From Paenibacillus_E sp042676385 (lineage in GTDB: Bacteria; Bacillota; Bacilli; Paenibacillales; NBRC-103111): 64,000 nucleotides of DNA. Below are positions 49,390 through 58,625 of the stretch, piece by piece (within the stretch, counting starts at the first letter, position 1; every line of letters begins with the position of its first letter). The translations under genes and the position numbers were made by a program. The notes under the pieces were generated by a model. The model searched no databases, was not told the DNA's origin, and saw only the letters and a program-made list of their open reading frames with translations. The DNA lies in the NCBI RefSeq assembly GCF_042676385.1, contig NZ_JBHTHA010000033.1, forward strand, positions 238,526 through 302,525, in the 5' to 3' direction.

Positions 49390-50193
49390 ATGAAACCAAG
49401 AATTGCAGCATCCCTGATTTGTGTATTGATCCTGGCGGCCGCAGGCTGCAGTACGAATAAAGGGCAGAAAGCGGCTGAAAGCACCGCCCCGGCGCCAACC
49501 GGTCAAACTCAAGGCCAAGGCGAAATAACGATCGGGACGGAAGGTACGTATTCGCCATTCACGTTTCACGACAAAGGGGGAACATTAACTGGATTTGACG
49601 TTGAAATGGCCCAAGAAGTGTGTAAACGAATCAATCGCACACCCCGTTTTATTGAAACGAAATGGGATGGAATGATCGCCGGGCTGGACGCCAAACGCTA
49701 TGACATGGTAGCGAATGAAGTGGCGGTTCGACCGGATCGTCTGGAGAAATATGATATGTCCGACCCTTACATTGTCTCTCGCGCTGTTCTTGTCGTAAAG
49801 GCCGATAACACGGCAATAAAAACACTGGATGACTTAAAAGGCAAAAAAGTAGGACAATCTTTGGACAGCAATTACCGTAAAATCGCCGAAGATCATGGCG
49901 CAACAAACACCGTGGTTGAAGGTTTCAACCAGGCGATCGATCTGCTAACTTCCGGTCGCATCGATGCGACAATCAACGACAGCCTGTCCTATCTTGATTT
50001 GAAAAAGCAGCGTCCCGATTTACCGATCAAGACGGTGTATGAAGAGCCGAATGCGACAAGCAACGCCTTCTTGTTCAGAAAAGGCAGCACAGAGCTTGTA
50101 CAACAGATCAACAAAGCACTTGCCGATATGAAAAGCGATGGCACCTCTTTGAAGATTTCACAAAAATGGTTTAACGCAGACGTTTCCAAGTAA
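49390..50193 (+). CDS. Polar amino-acid ABC transporter substrate-binding lipoprotein
   Basis: A 267-residue SBP family 3 protein with lipobox AAGC (C20). The mature part opens GEITIGTEGTYSPFTFHDKGGTLTGFDVEMA, the typical ligand-pocket start of cystine/glutamine/arginine binding proteins, and contains the WDGMIAGLDAKRYDMVANEVAVRPDR hinge block. It delivers an amino acid to the permease and ATPase that follow. The layout resembles TcyA/TcyJ cystine receptors, but specificity is not proven. Confidence 0.92.
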   Translation: MKPRIAASLICVLILAAAGCSTNKGQKAAESTAPAPTGQTQGQGEITIGTEGTYSPFTFHDKGGTLTGFDVEMAQEVCKRINRTPRFIETKWDGMIAGLDAKRYDMVANEVAVRPDRLEKYDMSDPYIVSRAVLVVKADNTAIKTLDDLKGKKVGQSLDSNYRKIAEDHGATNTVVEGFNQAIDLLTSGRIDATINDSLSYLDLKKQRPDLPIKTVYEEPNATSNAFLFRKGSTELVQQINKALADMKSDGTSLKISQKWFNADVSK

Positions 50194-50207
50194 AGGACTG
50201 GGAGCCG

Positions 50208-50888
50208 ATGACAACTGATCGCACAGAACGCATCCTGGGAATCCTTAGCGATTCCTTTTTTCCTATTTTAAAGGCTGGCCTGCTATTTACCATTCCGCTT
50301 ACCCTGATCACATTCACACTTGGATTGCTGCTTGCTCTATTAACGGCTCTCGCCCGGTTATCGGATGTTCCCCCATTAGTAGCCATTGCCAAGTTCTACG
50401 TTTGGATATTTCGCGGCACACCGCTGCTCGTCCAGCTGTTTATTTTGTTTTACGGCTTTCCGAGTTTAGGTATTACTCTTGAGCCTTTTCCTACAGCGAT
50501 TATCGGGTTTACTTTGAATAAGGGAGCCTATAGCTCAGAAATCATTCGGGCGGCGATCCTGTCCATCCCCAAAGGTCAAAGCGAGACTGCGTACGCAATC
50601 GGCATGACCAAATGGCAAGCGATGCGTCGTATCATTTTACCGCAAGCTGCCCGGGTTTCGATTCCTCCGCTAGGCAACTCGTTTATTAGTTTAATCAAGG
50701 ACACATCACTGGCTGCGACCATCACCGTGACGGAGATGTTTCAAAAAGGTCAGCAAATAGCAGCTGTGACATACGAACCGCTCTGGCTTTACATAGAGGT
50801 GGCGTGTATTTATTTATTGTTTAGCACCGTGCTTTCCCATTTCCAGAACAGGCTCGAAGGGCGATTTGAACGAAAGGTGGCCAGATAA
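50208..50888 (+). CDS. Polar amino-acid ABC transporter permease
   Basis: A 226-residue HisM/GlnP-type permease with about five membrane helices. The conserved FRGTPLLVQLFILFYGFPSLG segment and the EAA-like loop GQSETAYAIGMTKWQAMRRIILPQAARVSIPPLGNSFISLIKDTSL are intact. It lies 14 bases after the binding-protein gene and probably forms a homodimer channel. Start ATG has GGGAGCC upstream. Confidence 0.93.
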   Translation: MTTDRTERILGILSDSFFPILKAGLLFTIPLTLITFTLGLLLALLTALARLSDVPPLVAIAKFYVWIFRGTPLLVQLFILFYGFPSLGITLEPFPTAIIGFTLNKGAYSSEIIRAAILSIPKGQSETAYAIGMTKWQAMRRIILPQAARVSIPPLGNSFISLIKDTSLAATITVTEMFQKGQQIAAVTYEPLWLYIEVACIYLLFSTVLSHFQNRLEGRFERKVAR

Positions 50889-50930
50889 GTCCGCATTTGT
50901 TCTATCAAAACTTAAAGGGGGGATTCAGCA

Positions 50931-51671
50931 ATGATTCAGATAACTGGGCTGCACAAAAGATTTGACGGGCAGCAAGTCCTGAATGGTATCGATCTGTCGG
51001 TTGAGAAAGGGAAAACGGCCGTCATCATCGGTCCATCGGGCTCAGGAAAAACCACTTTGCTGCGCTGCCTAAATTTACTGGAAATGCCGGAGCAAGGGAC
51101 ACTTTCTATTGCAAAAACAAGCATCGAGTTTAACGGTAATCGTCGCGTAGACCAAACGATTGTGAAAGCGATCCGCAAACAAACCGGCATGGTTTTCCAA
51201 AGTTATAACCTGTTTCCCCATTTAACCGCACTTGAAAATGTGATGGAAGGACAAGTCATCGTCTTGAGACGGCCTAAAGGAGAGGCGAAGAGGAAAGCAA
51301 TGGATTTGCTCGAGAAGGTCGGCTTACGTGATCGCGCTGATATGTACCCCCACCAGCTGTCCGGGGGACAGCAGCAGCGTGTCGGAATCGCACGGGCGAT
51401 GGCCATGGATCCTGGTGTCTTATTATTTGACGAGCCTACCTCTGCGCTGGACCCGGAATTAGTGGGGGACGTCTTGCAAGTCATGAAAGAGCTGGCTCAT
51501 GAGGGCATGACCATGGTCGTCGTTACGCATGAGATGGGGTTTGCACGGGATGTCGCCGATCAAGTCGTATTCATGGATCAAGGCGTCATCGTTGAAAAAG
51601 GAACGCCAGCAGACATTTTCGAGCATGCTCGAAATGAACGGACACTGCAATTTTTGAAAAAAATTCGTTGA
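50931..51671 (+). CDS. Polar amino-acid ABC transporter ATPase
   Basis: A 246-residue GlnQ/TcyN-type ATPase with Walker A GPSGSGKTT (residues 34-42), Q-loop MVFQSYNLFPH, signature LSGGQQQR, Walker B LLFDEPTSALDPE and H-loop VVTHEM. The final FLKKIR is usual for amino-acid importers. It completes the three-gene operon 49390-51671. AAAGGGGGG precedes the ATG. Confidence 0.94.
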   Translation: MIQITGLHKRFDGQQVLNGIDLSVEKGKTAVIIGPSGSGKTTLLRCLNLLEMPEQGTLSIAKTSIEFNGNRRVDQTIVKAIRKQTGMVFQSYNLFPHLTALENVMEGQVIVLRRPKGEAKRKAMDLLEKVGLRDRADMYPHQLSGGQQQRVGIARAMAMDPGVLLFDEPTSALDPELVGDVLQVMKELAHEGMTMVVVTHEMGFARDVADQVVFMDQGVIVEKGTPADIFEHARNERTLQFLKKIR

Positions 51672-51672
51672 A

Positions 51673-51706
51673 TAAAAAAACGCATGCGGCTCAGGACCCC
51701 ATGCGT
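51673..51706. terminator. Hairpin between the ABC operon and a minus-strand gene
   Basis: ACGCATG (51680-51686) pairs with CATGCGT (51700-51706). On the minus strand it runs into T7, so it is a good terminator for the gene at 51719. On the plus strand the T-run is absent. Confidence 0.75.
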
Positions 51707-51718
51707 CTCTAAATGAAA

Positions 51719-52024
51719 CTACTTATAAACGATTTCTTTTTCCTTATTCTCAACGGTGGTGACTGGTTCCTCTCCGAAGTAATTGCTTAGATATAATTTT
51801 TTTAAATTGAAATAGTAGTTCGTCGAGCGGAGATGGCTTATGATTCTGCAAATGGTTTTCATATATTTGATATCCTCAATTCCGGATGCAAGGTTAAACA
51901 CCGTATTATAACTGCCAATCGCTTGATCTCTAGTAATAACCCCGCCCTCTAAATCCCTGAGAATTCTCTCCATTTCCTGACTAACAAACCATAAGGCTTG
52001 TGCTTTTGTGTTTTTATCCACCAA
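51719..52024 (-). CDS. Hypothetical protein, about 101 residues
   Basis: A mostly helical soluble protein (DKNTKAQALWFVSQEMERILRDLEGG, YMKTICRIISHLRSTNYYFNLKKLYLSNYFG) with a charged tail. GGAGGT lies nine bases before a TTG at 52024, making that start better than the upstream ATG. A terminator follows. No family is recognised and the neighbours give no clue. Confidence 0.55.
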   Translation of the reverse strand: MVDKNTKAQALWFVSQEMERILRDLEGGVITRDQAIGSYNTVFNLASGIEDIKYMKTICRIISHLRSTNYYFNLKKLYLSNYFGEEPVTTVENKEKEIVYK

Positions 52025-52139
52025 ATCTCTTGCACCTCCATCTGTATGTAATACAAGTTTAAAACATCTCACATGTAAAAACTGTCGAAGTGTTGGAGGA
52101 GGTATTTATGGTTTATTGAAGATAGAAGAGGAAACTTGT

Positions 52140-53444
52140 CTAAAAGAAAGCCCATACGCGGTGGCGAATGTCTTCGTTGTAGACATAAGGGGATTTTTGG
52201 GTTCTCATATAAAAACTGAGCACGCTTCTCCAATCCCACTGTTCGTAATAGCTGTCTCCAATGGTTAAATTCTCAATCCAGGTAACAGCATGATGGCCGC
52301 TACGGCCCGCAAGCGTGACCTTAGCCGTGCTTCGGTCCGAACTAACCCAAGCCAGACGCTGAAACGGAAGTGAAATCGGATTGAAATCGCCGTAAACGTG
52401 CGAATTCGAAGTCAATTGCTTTTGCCGCTGCTTATTTAGTTTCACTTGGACTAAGAAGGGTAGCTGGCGTTTGGCTGTATCACCTGTCCATTCAGCTTCT
52501 TTGGCTCTTGAGGCTATCATTGTCCGGGAATCCACCCACGTAAAGCTCACGTCGACATAACCTGCGGGCGTATAGACTATCGGGGCGGCCTGTGGGACAT
52601 TGGTCACTTTCAGCTGTTTATTTGACGTGCCCTCTCTGCCGGGGCCCCCGATATAGGCGAGTGTTTCGCCTTCGTCCGCCCATTGGAACCATTGGTCATT
52701 GTTCGCCATTTGGCCGATGGTTTTAAACTGAGAACCGTCCGAGGACAACGTGCACAGCGTATTGCTATCCGCAGATAACGACGCGGTAGGCGTTGCCAGA
52801 AATGCGATCCATTGGCCGGTTGCCGACCATTTGAAAACGCTGGTTCCAACGGCAAAGAATGCATCCGATTGCTTTGGCAGCACATATAAAGTCTCGAATC
52901 GGCTAGGATCGCCTTTTGCCGTGAGCGGTATTTTTAGGATTCGTACAGGAGTCCATCCATCAGGCAAAAGCTTGGCCCCGGATGAAGCCAGAAACCCGCT
53001 GCCATCAGGCAGCCAGGAAAAATTGCTGATATCTTGCACGACAAGATCCGGCTTCTCCGGCGCAGCAGGATCTACCTCATATAATTGCTGATCTTGTTCA
53101 AATGCGAGATGGTCCCGCGTCGGAGCCCATTGATAATTTTTGTCGACACCTGATCTTACGAGACGAGTCTCTCCGGTAGGAACGTTCCATACCCACAATT
53201 CCTTCTCATTTTCTCCTCTGGTATAAGCAATCCACTTGCCATCAAAGGACCATTTAGGATATCGAATCGTTTCTCCCTTGGTCAATTGCTTCTCGGTTTC
53301 ACCGGTTTTGATCCATAGATCCCCGTTTCGCACGAATGCCGCTGTTAACTGCTTCTCAGGCTTTGATGCCTGAACGGATGCTGCTCCCGCCGAGGCAAAC
53401 ATGGATATTGCCAGTAGTAAAGTCACTTTTGTCCATATGTTCAT
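52140..53444 (-). CDS. Secreted TolB-like beta-propeller protein
   Basis: A 434-residue exported protein with a signal peptide ending near VQASKPEK. It is built of WD40/TolB-like blades: repeated W-S-x-D-G-K-W-I-A-Y/F strands (YPKWSFDGKWIAYTRGEN, FKWSATGQWIAFLATP, FQWADEGETLAYIGG) alternating with turns such as DGSGFLAS. No enzymatic domain is seen. Such proteins may bind ligands or partners outside the membrane. It is divergent from the YesM-type kinase gene at 53633, whose sensor could detect it or its ligand; that link is speculative. Confidence 0.8.
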   Translation of the reverse strand: MNIWTKVTLLLAISMFASAGAASVQASKPEKQLTAAFVRNGDLWIKTGETEKQLTKGETIRYPKWSFDGKWIAYTRGENEKELWVWNVPTGETRLVRSGVDKNYQWAPTRDHLAFEQDQQLYEVDPAAPEKPDLVVQDISNFSWLPDGSGFLASSGAKLLPDGWTPVRILKIPLTAKGDPSRFETLYVLPKQSDAFFAVGTSVFKWSATGQWIAFLATPTASLSADSNTLCTLSSDGSQFKTIGQMANNDQWFQWADEGETLAYIGGPGREGTSNKQLKVTNVPQAAPIVYTPAGYVDVSFTWVDSRTMIASRAKEAEWTGDTAKRQLPFLVQVKLNKQRQKQLTSNSHVYGDFNPISLPFQRLAWVSSDRSTAKVTLAGRSGHHAVTWIENLTIGDSYYEQWDWRSVLSFYMRTQKSPYVYNEDIRHRVWAFF

Positions 53445-53632
53445 AACGGTCTCCTTTATATTGCGGGGACAATCTTTGGATGAGATTTATCCCAGTGATC
53501 GCGTTATTTTTTCCTTTTATTACAAAAAACATGCTGTGGAAACGATGAACTTAGGGATAGTTCTTTTTTTAGGATCTCTGTATACTAAAGCTAAACTAAA
53601 CTTGGAAACCAAATCGATTCGGGGGTTGCCTC

Positions 53633-55378
53633 ATGAAGCTGCAGACAGCAGGCAGGGCAAGATGGTACGTCTACCAGAAAATTGTTATCGTTTTCATCGC
53701 ATTTCTCGTGCCGTTAATCGTTATGAATATTGGGGTTAACTTCAAAGGGATTTCTTTAATCAAGAATGAAATATCGGAATCGGCCGCCGATGGCGCTTCG
53801 TTTTATTCCAAGCAGCTGGACAGCCAGTTATATTTTATCCGTAATCAGCAGCTGGAATTTCTGAACGACCGTGATCTTCAGAAGCTCAGCTTTCGGGGCG
53901 GTACAATGGGTAGCTACGAGGAAGTGGATTCAATTACTCAAGTCAAAGACCGTCTGCTTACACTGCAAAGTGCGAGCGACTATGTGGTCAATGCAGGTGT
54001 TTACATCAAATCTATAGGAAAAACCGTCTCTACCTTGAACGGTGTTACGAATGCGCCGAATCCGGAATACAAGGTGATCTCCGCCCTCGTGAAAACCACT
54101 CCGAAACCTTCATTTTATAGAGATGGAGATCGGATGTTTTTCATTGAAAGCGAGAATAATTCCGGCATTTGGTCTTATATTGAAATTTCCAGGGGCAAGC
54201 TGCTGGAGACCTTAAATCAACTTGCAGTCCTTTATCAGGAATCCGAAGTCATGCTTGTGGACCGAAACCTTGGGCTCGTATTATCCACTGCTAAGGATAC
54301 GCGGATTTTGCCGGAAGCACTTTCGCTGATTACTAGTGAAGTCAATCGTGATCAGAATAAATCCATGATCCGGAAGGTGGGCGGGACAAGCTATTTTATC
54401 ACGTACAGCCCTGTCAGCTCTTTAAATCTATCGTTGATCATGTATGTGAACCAGAATGAACTTACGCGTCCGTTGAATCAGTTCAACACATGGTTCTTCT
54501 CCTTATTTATCATTGCCATCGCGGTTCTGCTTCTATATTCATTCTCGGTCCATCTCATGATTCATAAACCGCTTTCCAAGCTGACCAAAGCGTTTCATAT
54601 GATCGAAACGGATAATTTGAATTTGATTATTGAGTCAAAAAGGAAGGACGAATTCCATTACTTGTTTAGTAGCTTTAACCGTATGGCCTCCAGACTGAAA
54701 CGTTCGATCGAAGAGAATTATGAGCAGAAAATCGCCCTGCAGCACTCCGAACTCAAGCAGTTGCAATCTCAAATCAACCCGCACTTTCTGTATAATAGTT
54801 TCTTTAACATTTACATGATGTGCAAAACGGGGGATGCCCAGAGTGCGGCGGAGCTCTCGCAAAAGCTAGGAAGCTACTATCAGTACATTACGAGAAGCGG
54901 CTCTGACGAGGTGCCTTTGAATAACGAGTACCGGCATGCGCTTGACTATTGCGACATTCAGTGTATTCGTTTCTCAAATCGGATTCATTACGAGTATACA
55001 GAACTCCCGGATCGTTATAAGGCAATTATGGTGCCGCGTCTGATCATTCAACCGATCGTGGAGAACGTGTTTGAACATGCGTTTGAAGACGAAACCACGC
55101 TTGGCGTGGTTTACATCGGCGTGAGCAACGAAGATCATGTTGTGCGCGTTACGGTGGAAGACAATGGAAAACTGTTGACAGATGAGAGAATTGAGCAATT
55201 GAAAGGGCAGCTTGAGCTAAGTTCGGAGCGAACCGAGAAGACCGGGATTATAAATGTAAATAACAGGCTGCAATTGAAATATGGGGCAAATAGCGGACTG
55301 TTCTTGTCTCGAAGCCAATATGGCGGCTTGAAAGTAGACCTGGTCATTGAATTAAATCCCCACTGGGGCCCCAATTAA
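53633..55378 (+). CDS. YesM-type sensor histidine kinase
   Basis: A 581-residue membrane kinase with helices at about 15-38 and 285-308 enclosing an extracellular sensor of about 245 residues. HAMP follows (HKPLSKLTKAFHMIETDNLN), then the His_kinase domain with H384 in QSQINPHFLYNSFFN, and HATPase (QPIVENVFEHAFE, VEDNGKLL). In place of the canonical DxGxG it reads EDNGKLL, so the ATP lid is atypical, as in some YesM proteins. It is encoded 16 bases before its YesN partner and upstream of a sugar importer. Confidence 0.9.
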   Translation: MKLQTAGRARWYVYQKIVIVFIAFLVPLIVMNIGVNFKGISLIKNEISESAADGASFYSKQLDSQLYFIRNQQLEFLNDRDLQKLSFRGGTMGSYEEVDSITQVKDRLLTLQSASDYVVNAGVYIKSIGKTVSTLNGVTNAPNPEYKVISALVKTTPKPSFYRDGDRMFFIESENNSGIWSYIEISRGKLLETLNQLAVLYQESEVMLVDRNLGLVLSTAKDTRILPEALSLITSEVNRDQNKSMIRKVGGTSYFITYSPVSSLNLSLIMYVNQNELTRPLNQFNTWFFSLFIIAIAVLLLYSFSVHLMIHKPLSKLTKAFHMIETDNLNLIIESKRKDEFHYLFSSFNRMASRLKRSIEENYEQKIALQHSELKQLQSQINPHFLYNSFFNIYMMCKTGDAQSAAELSQKLGSYYQYITRSGSDEVPLNNEYRHALDYCDIQCIRFSNRIHYEYTELPDRYKAIMVPRLIIQPIVENVFEHAFEDETTLGVVYIGVSNEDHVVRVTVEDNGKLLTDERIEQLKGQLELSSERTEKTGIINVNNRLQLKYGANSGLFLSRSQYGGLKVDLVIELNPHWGPN

Positions 55379-55394
55379 ACATTAGGAGGCATAC

Positions 55395-56744
55395 ATGATG
55401 TACCGACTGCTCATCGTGGACGATGAACCTGTGATTGTTAACGGCTTGGTGCAGCTTTTTCAAGAAAATTCGGACTTTGAACTTGACGTTTGTAAAGCGT
55501 TCTCTGCGAACGAAGCGATTGAAATCGCAAAGAAAACGAAGCTCGATATTCTGGTTAGCGACATCCGAATGCCCCAGAAGAATGGCCTGCAGCTCGTGGA
55601 TGAGATTGTTTACTATTGGCCTTCATGCCGCATTATTTTCTTAACGGGTTACAGCGAATTCGATTACGTATACGAAGCTATTCGAAAAAACGTGGAGAAC
55701 TACATACTTAAAACAGAAGGCATCGAACCCGTTTACAAAGCGGTGAAGATAGCTATGGACAAACTGGACGAAGAGAACCGGACTCGGATTCTTCAGGAAA
55801 AAGCGGAAATGCACGTTCAATTCGCGGAGCCGCTGCTTAAGAACGAGATGATGGAAGCCCTCCTGCATGGGGTACCTATGGCCGAGCTTTTAGCTAATCC
55901 TCGCTATGCGGAGGTGGACTTTCATATTGCTGCAGACCGGCCTGCTTTCTTCCTTGTCGGACAAGCGGATCACGCTGAAGATCAATTAACTGCCGATAAA
56001 TGGAAGCTGCTGAAAACTGTTCAGCAAATATTCGACAGCTGCCTGCCGGCCTCTTTATACGGGGAGAAAGCTGTATACGATGCTTCCGCCCTTGTATGGC
56101 TGCTGCAACCGGATGCCGATTTAACGACCCGCTTGCTGGGCGAGGATCATAAGTTGAACTGGCTTCGGCTTGTCGCTTACATGAAAGGAATTTTGGAATC
56201 GGTTCAAAACGAATGCACGAGAATGCTGAATGTTTCCGTCTCCTTTGCCATTTCCGGCAACTTGATGAATGATTGGGACGGCCTTCATGCGCAGGTGGAA
56301 GAAGCCCGCTCCTTCATTCGCAAAAGAGTACAGCTTGGTCAAGAGATGGTCATCGTCGATCTGGACAAATTAAGCTCGCTTGTGCCGACGCATTATAAAG
56401 GGCGGGGAATGAGTCAGGAACAGTTCAGGCTATTACTGATTGATCAGATTCATCAATATATCAAGAATCATCTGTCCGGGGATTTATCTTTGACTGCTAT
56501 CGCGGAAGAAGTCCATTTTAATCCATCCTATTTATCCCGTTATTACAAACAAATCACCGGCCACAACCTCATTGATTATATTCGGTCGACCAAACTTGAG
56601 GCAGCCATCGTCTTGATGACCAATCCGCAACTGAAATTGCATGAAATCGCTGCAAAGCTAGGTTTTGAATCGCCGTCTTATTTCACCACTTTTTTCAAAA
56701 AAATGACCGGAACCTCTCCACAGGAATACCGGAATTTACAATAG
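55395..56744 (+). CDS. YesN-type response regulator with AraC output domain
   Basis: A 449-residue regulator. The receiver has D9-D10 and phospho-acceptor D56 in ILVSDIRMP, with an unusual K-T-E-G at the usual K-P switch (NYILKTEG). A middle region of about 220 residues is followed by an AraC double helix-turn-helix (LSLTAIAEEVHFNPSYLSRYYKQITG and LKLHEIAAKLGFESPSYFTTFFKKMTG). It probably activates the lipoprotein-permease operon at 56874. AGGAGG precedes tandem ATG codons. Confidence 0.92.
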   Translation: MMYRLLIVDDEPVIVNGLVQLFQENSDFELDVCKAFSANEAIEIAKKTKLDILVSDIRMPQKNGLQLVDEIVYYWPSCRIIFLTGYSEFDYVYEAIRKNVENYILKTEGIEPVYKAVKIAMDKLDEENRTRILQEKAEMHVQFAEPLLKNEMMEALLHGVPMAELLANPRYAEVDFHIAADRPAFFLVGQADHAEDQLTADKWKLLKTVQQIFDSCLPASLYGEKAVYDASALVWLLQPDADLTTRLLGEDHKLNWLRLVAYMKGILESVQNECTRMLNVSVSFAISGNLMNDWDGLHAQVEEARSFIRKRVQLGQEMVIVDLDKLSSLVPTHYKGRGMSQEQFRLLLIDQIHQYIKNHLSGDLSLTAIAEEVHFNPSYLSRYYKQITGHNLIDYIRSTKLEAAIVLMTNPQLKLHEIAAKLGFESPSYFTTFFKKMTGTSPQEYRNLQ

Positions 56745-56873
56745 GTAAATAAAGTGAAAGCAATGTAAAAGAATTGAAATTGTTTGACTTTTCCCTTTGA
56801 CCTTACAATAAAAGTGTAAGAGAGAACCGCTAGAGTACCTGATTGCAAATGAAAAAGGGGGAAAGAATCCAAG

Positions 56874-58610
56874 ATGAAAAGTATACAAAGAATGAATCTG
56901 ATGGTAACCGGCAGTCTAACGATTGCCCTAATGACAGCGTGTTCAAGTCAAGTCACTGACAAATCGAGCCCGCCGGCTCCATCGGCAGCGGCTTCTTCTA
57001 CGGCAGCATCAAAAAGCAGCCCTATCGCGCAAGACCCTCTAGGAAAATACCCAGATCCTGTAACCGTTACCGAAGTTCTGGGGTACAATCCTCCGGAGGA
57101 CCCGAGAACGCCGCAGGGGATCACACCCGACAAGAATGTCTACCTCAAAGATTTGAAAGACATGACGAATATCGACGTTAAATATAAGTGGACCGTTCCA
57201 TCGAGCCAATATGAACAAAAATTCGCACTGGCTATGGCTTCCGGAGATTTGCCGGACATCATGGAGCTGGATCAGAAAAACTACGAGAAATTAAAGAAGC
57301 AAGGCGTGCTTGCCGATCTGACGGAAGCCTACAATCAGTATGCTTCTCCGACACTCAAGAAGTATATGGAGTCCGATGGCGGATTTGCGATGAAAACTTT
57401 CAGTTCTGACGGCAAACAGTATGGCATTCCTTCCTTCGAAGACCCGTTTTTATCGACGCAGCTGCTGTGGATTCGTAAAGATTGGCTCGATAACTTGAAT
57501 CTTCAACCGCCCAAATCGATCGACGATCTGGAAAAAGTTGCGGAAGCTTTCGTTAAAAACGACCCGGACAAAAATGGTAAAAATGATACCTATGGCATCG
57601 CGATGCAAAAAAACTTCATCTACTGGGGCTTCGATGTCAGAGGATTTTTCAACGGATTTGGCGCCTATCCCTCTGTAGGTGATAACCAATCCGCGTGGAT
57701 TAAAAGTGCGGATGGGAAGCTGGTACCTGGTCTCATTCAGCCTGAGGTAAAGAAAGCGTTAAGTAAAATGCAGTCATGGTACCAAAAGGGCATCTTCGAC
57801 AAAGAGTTCGCATTGAAGGATGAGAACAAAGTCGTCGAAGATATCACGGCAGGCAAGGTAGGCATCTCTTATGGAGAATGGTGGTATCCGAATTGGCCGC
57901 TTAATTTAAACGTGGACAAAGATCCGAAAGCCGACTGGATCGCTCTTCAAATTCCTTCACTCGATGGCCCAGGGAAGTCACTCGTTCCCAAGCTGCGCAG
58001 CAGCCGTATTTTTGTAGTGAACAAAAACGCCAAACATCCGGAAGCGGCAATCAAGATGATGAACTTCTACCTAGAGATGGGCAATAAAAAATATATGGAT
58101 AAAAATAAAGCCGAAAATGGCTATGTTTACAACTGGTTCGTTCCGAGACTGTATAACCCTGCTCAAATCGAGACGATCTATACCGAGGTCAATAAGGCAC
58201 TCGATGCCAAACAAACCGAGATTACTCTGGATGACGACAATTACAAAAATGTCGCGGATGTCTTCAAAGCGACGAAAGACTACCTTGGACAAAATACGGC
58301 GAATGCATCCAGAGGCGTAAATTGGGGGCAGTATTTCAGCCGGGCCGCCAAAGAAGGCGGATGGGGGCTGACTCGCCAAATTAAAGAAAAGAAAGCATTC
58401 GTGAATAACGAATTCTACAGTATTCCTACCACGACCCAAGTCGAGAAGGGCGGTCAATTGGATAAATTGATGCTGGAATCGTTTACGAAAATCGTATTGG
58501 GCGGTTCGATCGATGACTTCGATAAGTTTGTGGCGAGCTGGAAGACGCTTGGCGGCGATCAAATCACTCAAGAAGTAAATGATTGGTACAGCAAACAAAC
58601 GGTTAAGTAG
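56874..58610 (+). CDS. LipO-type ABC substrate-binding lipoprotein
   Basis: A 578-residue extracellular lipoprotein with lipobox MTAC (C23) and a Ser/Ala/Pro linker. It is longer than classical sugar-binding proteins and has the features of the LipO group: VTVTEVLGYNPPEDPRTPQGI, the calcium-like loop KNDPDKNGKNDTYG and a C-terminal QITQEVNDWYSKQ. Partners are LplB- and YtcP-type permeases. Such systems import complex oligosaccharides in paenibacilli, using a shared ATPase not encoded here. The ligand is unknown. GGGGGAAAG precedes the ATG. Confidence 0.93.
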   Translation: MKSIQRMNLMVTGSLTIALMTACSSQVTDKSSPPAPSAAASSTAASKSSPIAQDPLGKYPDPVTVTEVLGYNPPEDPRTPQGITPDKNVYLKDLKDMTNIDVKYKWTVPSSQYEQKFALAMASGDLPDIMELDQKNYEKLKKQGVLADLTEAYNQYASPTLKKYMESDGGFAMKTFSSDGKQYGIPSFEDPFLSTQLLWIRKDWLDNLNLQPPKSIDDLEKVAEAFVKNDPDKNGKNDTYGIAMQKNFIYWGFDVRGFFNGFGAYPSVGDNQSAWIKSADGKLVPGLIQPEVKKALSKMQSWYQKGIFDKEFALKDENKVVEDITAGKVGISYGEWWYPNWPLNLNVDKDPKADWIALQIPSLDGPGKSLVPKLRSSRIFVVNKNAKHPEAAIKMMNFYLEMGNKKYMDKNKAENGYVYNWFVPRLYNPAQIETIYTEVNKALDAKQTEITLDDDNYKNVADVFKATKDYLGQNTANASRGVNWGQYFSRAAKEGGWGLTRQIKEKKAFVNNEFYSIPTTTQVEKGGQLDKLMLESFTKIVLGGSIDDFDKFVASWKTLGGDQITQEVNDWYSKQTVK

Positions 58611-58625
58611 GAGGTTCCTATAGGA

